In this document: positions 30,732 through 38,238 of the stretch, one piece after another | Position numbering within the stretch: the first letter of the stretch is position 1 | Layout of the letters: every line of letters starts with the position of its first letter | Assembly (NCBI RefSeq): GCF_000956545.1 | Contig: NZ_JYIT01000070.1 | Location: forward strand, 22,108 to 86,107 | Direction of reading: 5' to 3' | DNA length: 64,000 nucleotides | DNA from: Microbacterium azadirachtae | GTDB taxonomy: Bacteria > Actinomycetota > Actinomycetes > Actinomycetales > Microbacteriaceae | Program-made: the position numbers and the translations under genes | Notes under the pieces: generated by a model | What the model saw: the letters and a program-made list of their open reading frames with translations, nothing else | Told to the model about the DNA's origin: nothing | Database searches by the model: none

Positions 30732-32482
30732 CGGAAGACCCTCCGCATCCACATCGCCAGTGCCTCCACCACGAGCACCGTGGCGAGGATCATCAGCACG
30801 ATCGCGGTGACGACCGGATACCGGGAGCCCTGGCCCGCGTTCAGCAGGTAGTAGCCGACCCCGCCGCCGCCCACGATGCCGAGGATCGTCGCGGCGCGGA
30901 TGTTGGTGTCGAGCATGTAGAAGCTGTGCCCGATGAGGGCGCGCGTGCCCTGCGGCACGGTGGCCGCGGCGTAGGTCTGCAGGCGCGTCGCGCCGACCGC
31001 GCGCAGCGCGCGCTCCGGTCCGCGGTCGACCTCCTCGAACGAGTCGGCGATGAGCTTGCCGAGCAGTCCGATGCCGCCCACGGCGAGCGCGACGATGCCG
31101 GCGGTCGGGCCGAGGCCCGTGACGACGATGAGCACGATCGCGAGGATGAGCTCGGGGATGCCGCGGATCCCGACGAGGAGGAACCGGGCGATGCCGCGCA
31201 CGGTGCCGTTCGGTGCGACGTTGCGCGCTGCGAAGGATCCGAGCAGCAGCGACGGCAGCAGGGTGAGCACCGTGGCGGCGAGCGCGATGGCCACCGTGTC
31301 GCGCATCGCGCCGAGCATGACCGCCGCGTCGTAGGCGCCGAAGCTCGGCGGCCAGAACTTCGCCGCGGTCTCCGGGATCTTCGCCCACACCGTGAGGAGG
31401 TCGCCCCACTGGATCTGGCACACGAGCACGCTCCCGACGACGATCGCCGCGGCGACCCATCCGGCGATCGTGTTGCGTCGGCGCTCCGGCGTCCACGGTC
31501 GGCGCAGGGCGGTCGCGGGCGATGCCGCCCAGCCGGGCGCAGCGGGGCGACCGGTCGCCTCGGCCGCGGTCGACGAGGGCGCCGCGGCGGTGCCGCGCAG
31601 CCGCGGATGCAGGATCCGGTCGATCCACGAGCGCGTCTGCGCCGTCTCGCCCAGCATCGCGCCGCGCACGGCGCTGGAGACGATCTCCATCACGACGCAG
31701 AGCACGAAGATCACGAGGGCGATCCCCAGTCCTCGTCCGTAGTTCAGCGCCTTGAAGGCGTACGACATCTCCAGGCCCAGGCCGGCGACGCCCACGTAGC
31801 CGAGCACGACACTGCCGCGCAGGTTGATGTCGTTGCGGTGCAGCACGGTGGCGACCCAGCTCGGCAGCACCTGGGGCAGCACGCCCGCTGTGAACTGCTG
31901 CAGCTTGGTGCCGCCGGCGGCGCGGATCGCGAGGCGCGGACCCTCGTCGATCTGCTCGATCGCGTCCGCGAACATCTTCGAGATCATGCCGATCGAGTGG
32001 ATCCCGATCGCGAGGATGCCGGGCAGCGTGCCCAGCGAGAAGACCAGCACGAACGCCATCGCCAGCACGACGTCGGGGATCGAGCGGGTGAGCACGCCGA
32101 GGAAGCGGGCGATGCCGCGCCAGACCGGGCCGGGCGTGGTGTTCGCGGCCGCGAGGTAGGCGATCGGCACCGAGAGCGCCGCGGCGACCAGCGTGCCGAC
32201 CAGCACGAGCCCGACGGTGAGCGCGATCAGCCAGAGCAGGTCGAGAGGAGCCGGGAAGGTCAGCGCCCCGACGCGGGTCATGAACCGCTGCGCGTTGCCC
32301 CAGCTCTGGAACACGCCCGCGAGCGAGAAGCCGCTCTGCGCGAGCGAGACGATGCCGAGCCCGACGAGGGCGATGAGCGTGAGCGACGCGGCGATGCGCT
32401 CCGGCGAGACGCGGGGGCGCGGGGCGCGCGACAGCAGACCGCCGGTGTACCCGTGGCGGCGCGGGGCGGCGACCGAGGTCAT
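30728..32482 (-). CDS. phnE: Phosphonate ABC transporter permease, two PhnE domains in one chain
   Basis: A 584-residue membrane protein made of two PhnE-type permease domains (about 70-280 and 360-580) in tandem. Each carries its own EAA-type loop: EQIDEGPRLAIRAAGGTKLQQFTAGVLPQ and EEVDRGPERALRAVGATRLQTYAAATVPQ. A proline/alanine-rich linker separates them. PhnE is normally ~270 residues and dimeric; here both copies are fused, so one polypeptide can form the channel. It overlaps phnC and the FAD gene by 4 bp each. Confidence 0.92.
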   Translation of the reverse strand: MTSVAAPRRHGYTGGLLSRAPRPRVSPERIAASLTLIALVGLGIVSLAQSGFSLAGVFQSWGNAQRFMTRVGALTFPAPLDLLWLIALTVGLVLVGTLVAAALSVPIAYLAAANTTPGPVWRGIARFLGVLTRSIPDVVLAMAFVLVFSLGTLPGILAIGIHSIGMISKMFADAIEQIDEGPRLAIRAAGGTKLQQFTAGVLPQVLPSWVATVLHRNDINLRGSVVLGYVGVAGLGLEMSYAFKALNYGRGLGIALVIFVLCVVMEIVSSAVRGAMLGETAQTRSWIDRILHPRLRGTAAAPSSTAAEATGRPAAPGWAASPATALRRPWTPERRRNTIAGWVAAAIVVGSVLVCQIQWGDLLTVWAKIPETAAKFWPPSFGAYDAAVMLGAMRDTVAIALAATVLTLLPSLLLGSFAARNVAPNGTVRGIARFLLVGIRGIPELILAIVLIVVTGLGPTAGIVALAVGGIGLLGKLIADSFEEVDRGPERALRAVGATRLQTYAAATVPQGTRALIGHSFYMLDTNIRAATILGIVGGGGVGYYLLNAGQGSRYPVVTAIVLMILATVLVVEALAMWMRRVFR

Positions 32483-33321
32483 GCGCGCGCCTCGGCGGGG
32501 GTCGCGACGCCCTGCTCGATGAGCTCGTTCGCGACGGCGGTCAGGTCGGCCGTGGTCGTGGCGACCCGGCCGTAGATCTCCATGACCTCCGCCTTGCTGA
32601 GGCCGGTCGTCGGGGTGTTCAGCACGACCTCGCCGTGCCGCAGGCCCACGATCCGGTCGGCCCAGCTGATCGCGAGGTCGACCTGGTGCAGGCTGCACAC
32701 GACCGTGAGGCCCTGGTCGGCGGCGATCTCGCGGATGAGCGCCATCACCTGGTCGCTGGACTCCGGGTCGAGCGAGGCGACCGGCTCGTCGGCGAGCAGG
32801 ATCTCGGGACGCTGCATGAGCGCACGGGCGATCGCGACGCGCTGCTGCTGCCCTCCCGAGAGCGTGTCGCTGCGCTGGTAGGCGCGCTCGAGCAGGCCCA
32901 CCCGCTCGAGGTGTCCGAGGGCGCGCAGCTTCGCGTCCCTCCCGTAGCCCCAGAGCCCGAGACGCGGACCGCGCACGGAGGACAGGGATCCTGTCAGCAC
33001 GTTCTCCAGCACGGTCAGCGAGGGCACGAGCTCGAACTGCTGGAAGATGAAGCCCACCCGGCTGCGCAGCGCGCGCAGGGCTCTGCCCTTCAGGGACGGC
33101 ACCGAGGCGCCGAGCACCTCGACGGCACCCGAGGTCGGCGTCTCCAGGCCGTCGAGATGCCGCAGCAGCGTCGACTTGCCGGATCCGGAGAGGCCGAGCA
33201 GCACGACGATCTCGCCGCGTGCGACCTCGAGGTCGGCGCCCTTCAGGGCGGTGGTGGCGCCGAACTGCTTGGTCACGCCGGCGAGACGGATGACCGGCTC
33301 TGACGAGGCGGGGGTGCTCAT
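32479..33321 (-). CDS. phnC: Phosphonate ABC transporter ATP-binding protein
   Basis: A 280-residue ABC ATPase. LGLSGSGKST is Walker A (Leu in place of the more usual Pro at the second position), [17 protein letters not shown] the signature, ILLADEPVASLDPESS Walker B. RVGFIFQQFELVPSLTVLENVLTG matches the PhnC Q-loop region. It energises PhnE and is overlapped by it (ATGA). phnD lies 82 bp upstream in the same direction. Confidence 0.93.
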   Translation of the reverse strand: MSTPASSEPVIRLAGVTKQFGATTALKGADLEVARGEIVVLLGLSGSGKSTLLRHLDGLETPTSGAVEVLGASVPSLKGRALRALRSRVGFIFQQFELVPSLTVLENVLTGSLSSVRGPRLGLWGYGRDAKLRALGHLERVGLLERAYQRSDTLSGGQQQRVAIARALMQRPEILLADEPVASLDPESSDQVMALIREIAADQGLTVVCSLHQVDLAISWADRIVGLRHGEVVLNTPTTGLSKAEVMEIYGRVATTTADLTAVANELIEQGVATPAEARA

Positions 33322-33403
33322 GGTGGTGTGCTCCTGGGTGTGAGACGGGGTGGCCGCAGGGCCGCCGGACGGTGCCGACGACCCTGCGGAGGTGATCCTC
33401 AGA

Positions 33404-34330
33404 TCACTTCTTGCACTGCTCGGCCTTCGTCTTCTCGCAGATGTCGCGGATGATGTCGTAGTACTTGTCGTCGACCGGCTTGGTGGCGTAGAAGGTCGCC
33501 TTGAACGCGTCGCTGTCGGCGCCCTTGATGCCCGCCTTCACGATGTCGTCGATCGTGATCTCCTTGAGGGCGGAGACCACCTTGTCGGCGGTCTCCTTCG
33601 GCAGCGCCGAGTTGTAGACCAGCGGCGCGCCGGGAACCATCGTCTTGTCGACGACGGTGACCTTGTCGCTCTTGGCGACCTCGGAGTCCTCGGCGAAGCC
33701 CGCCTCGCACTCGGTGCCCTCGCCGACCTTCTGCACGCTCACGTCGTGCTTGCCCGCGAAGACGGGGGTGACGCCCGTCTTGGGGTCGATGCCGTCCTTG
33801 AGCAGGTTGTAGCTCGGGAAGAGGTAGCCCGAGGTCGAGGACGGGTCCACGAAGCAGACCTTCGTGCCCTTGAAGTCCTTGATCGAGCTGATCGAGGAGC
33901 CCTTCGGCACGATCGCCTCGGAGTAGTAGCCCGGCTCCTGCCCCTGCTTGGTCACGATCGACGAGATCGGGGTCAGCTTGGCGCCGGCGTTGGTGGCGGT
34001 GATGTAGGTGAAGCCGGAGAACGACGCGACGTCGACCTTGCCTGCGACGGCGGCCTCGATGAGCGCGGCGTAGTCGGTCGACTCGTGGTACTCGACCTTC
34101 TTGCCGGTCTGCTTGGCGATGTAGTCCATGAGCGGCTGGTAGTTCGTCTGCGTGTCGACCGAGTCGGGCACGACGCCGAAGACGAGGGTGTTCGCGTCGA
34201 CGGCGTAGCCGCCGTTCGCGGCGGCGGGCGTGTCGGTGCCGGTGGCGGCGCCGGCGGTGCCGGAACACGCGGCGAGACCGAGGGCGAGCACGGCGGCGCC
34301 GGCCGCGACGGTGAGAGCGCGAAGCTTCAT
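33404..34330 (-). CDS. phnD: Phosphonate-binding lipoprotein
   Basis: A 308-residue solute-binding lipoprotein. The signal peptide ends in LGLAAC with the lipid-modified Cys at 22. LVFGVVPDSVDTQTNYQPLMDYIAKQTGKKVEYHES and the STSGYLFPSYNLL loop are typical of PhnD-like (PF12974) phosphate/phosphite/phosphonate binders. It captures the substrate outside the membrane for PhnC/PhnE. First gene of the operon; an AAAGG site lies before the ATG. Its promoter region is shared with the divergent GntR gene. Confidence 0.92.
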   Translation of the reverse strand: MKLRALTVAAGAAVLALGLAACSGTAGAATGTDTPAAANGGYAVDANTLVFGVVPDSVDTQTNYQPLMDYIAKQTGKKVEYHESTDYAALIEAAVAGKVDVASFSGFTYITATNAGAKLTPISSIVTKQGQEPGYYSEAIVPKGSSISSIKDFKGTKVCFVDPSSTSGYLFPSYNLLKDGIDPKTGVTPVFAGKHDVSVQKVGEGTECEAGFAEDSEVAKSDKVTVVDKTMVPGAPLVYNSALPKETADKVVSALKEITIDDIVKAGIKGADSDAFKATFYATKPVDDKYYDIIRDICEKTKAEQCKK

Positions 34331-34395
34331 GAGGACCTTTCGGGTTCTGGTGCGGAGGGAATCCTCGAAGACTCTCTCAAGCTCGGCGACGAGAT

Positions 34396-34404
34396 GTATA
34401 CCTA
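34396..34404. promoter_or_regulatory. Candidate GntR operator over the phnD -10
   Basis: GTATACCTA. Read on the minus strand it contains TATACA, the probable phnD -10. The same word with one change occurs at 34494-34502. Confidence 0.55.
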
Positions 34405-34414
34405 ACTCGGCACT

Positions 34415-34436
34415 GTTCCTCGACTGTTCACCGGCG
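34415..34436. promoter_or_regulatory. PHO-box-like direct repeat upstream of phnD
   Basis: GTTCCTC and GTTCACC start at 34415 and 34426, exactly 11 bp apart, the arrangement of actinobacterial PhoP boxes (direct GTTCACC-like repeats with 4-bp spacers). It lies in the -35 zone of the phnD promoter. Confidence 0.6.
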
Positions 34437-34493
34437 ATTCTCCTGAATGAACACGGCAGGAACAGGGCAGCCTCCGGACCATGCGACGAAGTA

Positions 34494-34502
34494 GTATGCC
34501 TA
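34494..34502. promoter_or_regulatory. Second candidate GntR operator over the gntR -10
   Basis: GTATGCCTA overlaps TAGTAT (34492-34497), the -10 of the leaderless regulator gene. Together with 34396-34404 it suggests one regulator controlling both directions. Confidence 0.55.
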
Positions 34503-34503
34503 T

Positions 34504-35250
34504 GTGCCCGAGGTTGTCTACACCCAGATCGCCGACGACCTGCGCGCCAGGATCGCCTCCGGCCGGCTGCGCCCGGGCGACGCCGTGCCCACCGAGGCCG
34601 AGCTCGCCGAACGCTGGAGCACCTCGCGCGGCCCGATCCGCAACGCGCTCGCGGCGCTGCGTGCGGAGGGTCTCATCGAGACGGCGCGCGGACGCCCGGC
34701 CCGCGTCGTGGAGCGCAAGGCCACGCAGGCCGTGGACGTGTCCGTGCCCTTCACGCGGTGGGCGCGCGAGCTGGGCGCGCGCCCGGGGGCGCGCACGCAG
34801 GAGCTGAGCCTGCGCCGTGCGGGCGTCGAGAAGGCGCAGGCGCTCGGCGTGGATCCGGACGACACGATCGTGAGCGTCACCCGGCTGCGCTTCCTCGACG
34901 ACCGCCCGACCATGCTCGAGCGGCTGTTCTACACGGAGGAGGTCGGCCGCCTGCTGCTGTCGGTCGACACGGACGCGATCTCGATCACCGAGTTCCTGGC
35001 CTCGCAGGGGCATCCGATCGTCGGTCTGCAGCACGAGATCGACGCGGTCGCGGCCGACGAGCAGGACGCCGCGCTGCTGCAGGTGCCCCCGGGCACCCCG
35101 ATCCTGCGCCTCAGCCGCACCTCCCGCGATGCCGAGGGCCGGATCTTCGAGGCCAGCGAGGACCGCTACCTCTCCAGCATCGTGCGCTTCACGGTCTCCG
35201 GATCCGGGATCTCCCCCGACGGCCAGTACCTGCGCGCGGTCGGCGGCTGA
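34504..35250 (+). CDS. GntR/UTRA (HutC-type) transcriptional regulator
   Basis: A 248-residue regulator. The winged helix is YTQIADDLRARIASGRLRPGDAVPTEAELAERWSTSRGPIRNALAALRAEGLIETARGRPA. A UTRA ligand domain follows from about residue 80 (RLRFLDDRPTMLERLFY ... ISITEFLASQGHPIVGLQHEIDAV ... GTPILRLSRTSRDAEG). Divergent from phnD, it is the likely regulator of the phosphonate operon, as PhnF is elsewhere. GTG start, TAGTAT at 6 nt (leaderless). Confidence 0.88.
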   Translation: MPEVVYTQIADDLRARIASGRLRPGDAVPTEAELAERWSTSRGPIRNALAALRAEGLIETARGRPARVVERKATQAVDVSVPFTRWARELGARPGARTQELSLRRAGVEKAQALGVDPDDTIVSVTRLRFLDDRPTMLERLFYTEEVGRLLLSVDTDAISITEFLASQGHPIVGLQHEIDAVAADEQDAALLQVPPGTPILRLSRTSRDAEGRIFEASEDRYLSSIVRFTVSGSGISPDGQYLRAVGG

Positions 35251-35390
35251 AGCCCGCGCGGGGCGGGTCTCGGGCCGCACGTCCGCCAACTAAGCCGACC
35301 GGCTTGATTGAGTGTACGATGTGTCGCACGACCGGTGGCTCTCCGGGCGTTCCTCCCCGGGGGGCGGAGTGCGTCCGGAGGAGCCGGCTC

Positions 35391-36296
35391 TCACACCGCG
35401 AGCAGGGCGATCCCGGCGACGACCACCGCCGACGCGCCCACCCGCCACGCGGGCTTCCCCTCGTGCAGCACGAAGGCGCCGAACAGGCTGACCAGCACCA
35501 CGCTCACCTCGCGCAGCGGTGCGACGAGCGCGACCGGGGCGAGCTGCACGGCGTGCAGCACCAGGATGTACGACAGCGGCGAGAGGATGCCGAAGGCGAG
35601 GATCCGCCGCCACTGGATCCGGCCGAGCGCCGCCACCGCCCTCCAGCGCCCGCGCACGGCGAACGAGTAGAACGGGATCTGCACGAGCGTCGTCCCCACC
35701 ATGAACGCGACCGGGTTCAGCGACAGCGAGCGCACGACGAACGCGTCCCACACTGTGTAGCCCGCGATCGCGACGCCGGTGAGCAGCCCGAACAGGAGTC
35801 CCGGGTCGATCCTGGGCCGTACCGCCCCGGCGCCCCTTCCCTCGATCTCCGAGGCCCTCGCCGTCGCGGATCCGGCACGGTCGACGAACCCGATCGCGAC
35901 GATTCCCGCGATCACGACGCCCACGCCCACCAGGGCGAGAGGGGTGGGCCGCTCGCCGAACAGCAGCATCGCGATGATCACCGACAGGAACGGCCCGGTG
36001 CCGCGCGCGGTCGCGTACACGGTCGAGAGGTTGCCGACCCGGTAGCCGTGCTGGAGCACGACCATGTAGGCGACGTGCAGCACGCTCGACACGAGCACGC
36101 CGAGGAGGAAGGCTCCCAGATCGGTCGTCCCGACGCCGCCCGTGACGGGCACGGCGCCGATCCAGACGATCGTGCTGGAGACGGCGCCCCACCACAGGAA
36201 CGGATAGCCGGCGCGGCTGACGCCGTGCGCGAGCACGTTCCAGCCGGCGTGCGCGACGGCGGCGGAGAAGACGAGGACGAAGGCGAGAAGCGACAT
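35391..36296 (-). CDS. EamA/DMT family transporter under a ykkC-family riboswitch
   Basis: A 301-residue membrane protein with about ten hydrophobic segments in two EamA repeats. AHAGWNVLAHG opens the first helix pair, VYATARGTGPFLSVIIAMLLFGERPT ends the first half, and APLREVSVVLVSLFGAFVLHEG ends the second. The RBS is GGAGGG seven bases before the ATG. The leader holds a ykkC-type aptamer, so expression probably depends on a small ligand: guanidinium for class I, nucleotides such as PRPP or ppGpp for variant classes. The transported compound is likely related to that ligand. Confidence 0.85.
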   Translation of the reverse strand: MSLLAFVLVFSAAVAHAGWNVLAHGVSRAGYPFLWWGAVSSTIVWIGAVPVTGGVGTTDLGAFLLGVLVSSVLHVAYMVVLQHGYRVGNLSTVYATARGTGPFLSVIIAMLLFGERPTPLALVGVGVVIAGIVAIGFVDRAGSATARASEIEGRGAGAVRPRIDPGLLFGLLTGVAIAGYTVWDAFVVRSLSLNPVAFMVGTTLVQIPFYSFAVRGRWRAVAALGRIQWRRILAFGILSPLSYILVLHAVQLAPVALVAPLREVSVVLVSLFGAFVLHEGKPAWRVGASAVVVAGIALLAV

Positions 36297-36334
36297 GGGG
36301 AACCCTCCATCCGCCGCGGGCGCGACGAACGTGG

Positions 36335-36440
36335 TTCCTCCAGGCTTTTGTCCGTTCAGATGACGCCCGCCCCACGGAGGGCCGACATGGCGCCGCTCGG
36401 ACCAGGCGGGCGGACCCCGGAACCCTAGGCGCTGTCCCCC
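36335..36440 (-). ncRNA. ykkC-family riboswitch aptamer (subtype not resolved)
   Basis: On the minus strand, in order: CCTAGGGTTCC (36429-36419), CTGGTCCGAGCGG (36405-36393) and GGACAAAAGCC (36353-36343), then TGGAGG. These are the three conserved blocks of the ykkC fold, in the right order and spacing. Guanidine-I RNAs usually read CCGAGAG in the second block, whereas this reads CCGAGCG as in ykkC subtype 2 (PRPP/ppGpp class) RNAs; that comparison is from memory. The SD of the EamA gene lies about 35 nt downstream, which favours translational control. Ends are approximate. Confidence 0.85.
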
Positions 36441-36515
36441 TCACCCTAACCCGGCTCAGGATCCTCCACAGTCGCCGATGGAATACTGGAGTCGTTCACG
36501 ACGAGGAGGTCGCCG

Positions 36516-37364
36516 GTGGCGGACAACGAACGCGCGCTCGAGGAGGGCATCGTCACCGATCTCAAGGATCGGATGACCTACGGCTCCTACCTCGACCTGG
36601 ATCGCCTGCTCAGCGCGCAGCATCCGGTGAGCGTGCCGCAGCATCACGACGAGATGCTGTTCATCATCCAGCACCAGACGACGGAGCTGTGGCTCAAGCT
36701 CGTGCTGCATGAGCTCGGCACCGCGCGCGACCGCCTCGCCGAGGACGACCTGCGCTCCGCGCTCAAGCACATGGCCCGGGTGAAGCACATCCAGGAGGTG
36801 CTCACCCAGCAGTGGTCGGTGCTCGCGACCCTCACGCCCACCGAGTACGCGGAGTTCCGCGGCGACCTCGGAAACTCGTCCGGGTTCCAGTCGGTGCAGT
36901 ACCGCGCCGTGGAGTTCGCGCTCGGCAACAAGAACGAGCGGATGCTGGGCGTCTTCCGCGACCACCCCGGGAACCTCGCGATGCTCACCGCCGAGTGGGA
37001 GCGCCCCACGCTGTACGACGAGTTCCTCCGCTTCGCCGCGCGGCGCGGGCTGCCGATCCCGGCCGAGATCCTGGAGCGCGATGTGCGCGAGCCGTACCGG
37101 ATGCACGACTCTCTGGTGCCGGTGCTCACCCAGGTCTACGAGAACCCGCACGAGCACTGGGACCTCTACGAGGCGTGCGAGGAGCTCGTGGACGTCGAGG
37201 ACAACTTCCAGTTCTGGCGCTTCCGGCACCTGCGCACCGTGACGCGCACGATCGGCCGCAAGATCGGCACCGGCGGATCCAGCGGCGTCGACTTCCTGCA
37301 GCGCGCGCTGGATCTCACGTTCTTCCCCGAGCTGTACGCCGTGCGCACCGAGATCGGGCGGTGA
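36516..37364 (+). CDS. kynA: Tryptophan 2,3-dioxygenase
   Basis: A 282-residue heme dioxygenase that opens the indole ring of L-tryptophan to N-formylkynurenine. YGSYLDLDRLLSAQHP, HHDEMLFIIQHQTTELWLKLVLHEL and GNSSGFQSVQYRAVEFALGNKN are family signatures (substrate pocket), and HEHWDLYEACEELVDVEDNFQFWRFRHLRTVTRTIGRKIGTGGSSGVDFL holds the proximal His region and the GTGGSSG loop. GTG start with GAGGAGG about 6 nt upstream. First of three tightly spaced genes. Confidence 0.95.
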   Translation: MADNERALEEGIVTDLKDRMTYGSYLDLDRLLSAQHPVSVPQHHDEMLFIIQHQTTELWLKLVLHELGTARDRLAEDDLRSALKHMARVKHIQEVLTQQWSVLATLTPTEYAEFRGDLGNSSGFQSVQYRAVEFALGNKNERMLGVFRDHPGNLAMLTAEWERPTLYDEFLRFAARRGLPIPAEILERDVREPYRMHDSLVPVLTQVYENPHEHWDLYEACEELVDVEDNFQFWRFRHLRTVTRTIGRKIGTGGSSGVDFLQRALDLTFFPELYAVRTEIGR

Positions 37365-37368
37365 CCGC

Positions 37369-38238
37369 ATGGCGGAGGCCCTGTACATCGGCGGATTCAC
37401 CGATCATCATGTGCATCTGCAGCTCGTGGACACCACGCACCTCGAGGAGACGCGCCTCGGCCGCGGCCTCGACCTCGGCTCGGACCCCGTCGAGATCGCC
37501 CGCATCGCCGGCGCGGTCTCCGCACGCTTCGGCCACGACCCCGGCGGCATCTCGATCTCGTATGCGGGCGCGTTCCTGACCCCGCCGGGCGGATACCCCT
37601 CCGACCGGGCGTGGGCGCCGCGCGGATCCGTGCGCGAGGTGGCGACCGTCGCCGATGCCGCCGCCGCCGTCGCCGAGATGAAGGCGGCGGGCGCCTCGGT
37701 CATCAAGGTCGCCAGCAACAGCACCGCGGGACCGGTGTTCAGCGACGAGCTCCTCGCCGGGATCGTCCGCGCTGCCGACGAGCTCGGGCTGCCGGTCGTC
37801 GCGCACGCGGAGGGGCCGGGCGAAGCGCAGCGCATGCCACGGCTCGGCGTGCGGGCGCTCGCGCACGCCCCGTTCACGGAGCGGCTGAGCGACGACGAGG
37901 TGGCCCGTCAGGCCGGGCGGATCGCCTGGATCTCGACCCTCGGCATCCACGACGGAGACGCGCGCGAGATCGCGATCGACAACGTGCGCCGCTTCCACGC
38001 CCACGGAGGCACCGTCCGGTACGGCACCGATATGGGCAACGGCGACACCCCGGTCGACCTGAACCCGCTCGAGCTCGACGCGCTGCGCGAGGCCGGGATC
38101 CGCGGCGCGGCGCTGATCCGCGCCCTCGTCCCCGTGGCCGCCACGACCGGCCGGCGCTTCCTCATGCCCGCGCGCGACGCCGATCCCTTCGACATCGAAC
38201 CCGTCCACCTCGAATCCGCCGACCCGGAAGGCACCTGA
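37369..38238 (+). CDS. Amidohydrolase-family protein in the kyn operon (candidate formylkynurenine formamidase)
   Basis: A 289-residue metal-dependent amidohydrolase. Visible metal-site residues are FTDHHVHLQ (HxH), VIKVASN (Lys), VVAHAEG (His), ALAHAPF (His) and YGTDMGNG (Asp). It starts 4 bp after kynA and overlaps kynU by one base, exactly where the formamidase step (N-formylkynurenine to kynurenine plus formate) is missing. No KynB-type cyclase gene is in the window. It is therefore a likely non-orthologous formamidase; another amide substrate is possible. Confidence 0.8.
   Translation: MAEALYIGGFTDHHVHLQLVDTTHLEETRLGRGLDLGSDPVEIARIAGAVSARFGHDPGGISISYAGAFLTPPGGYPSDRAWAPRGSVREVATVADAAAAVAEMKAAGASVIKVASNSTAGPVFSDELLAGIVRAADELGLPVVAHAEGPGEAQRMPRLGVRALAHAPFTERLSDDEVARQAGRIAWISTLGIHDGDAREIAIDNVRRFHAHGGTVRYGTDMGNGDTPVDLNPLELDALREAGIRGAALIRALVPVAATTGRRFLMPARDADPFDIEPVHLESADPEGT

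Noticed and set aside
35282..35340. AAGCCG/CGGCTT palindrome and a TACGAT word after the GntR gene as a further promoter
   Set aside because: The stem is short with almost no loop and no gene starts behind it on the plus strand.
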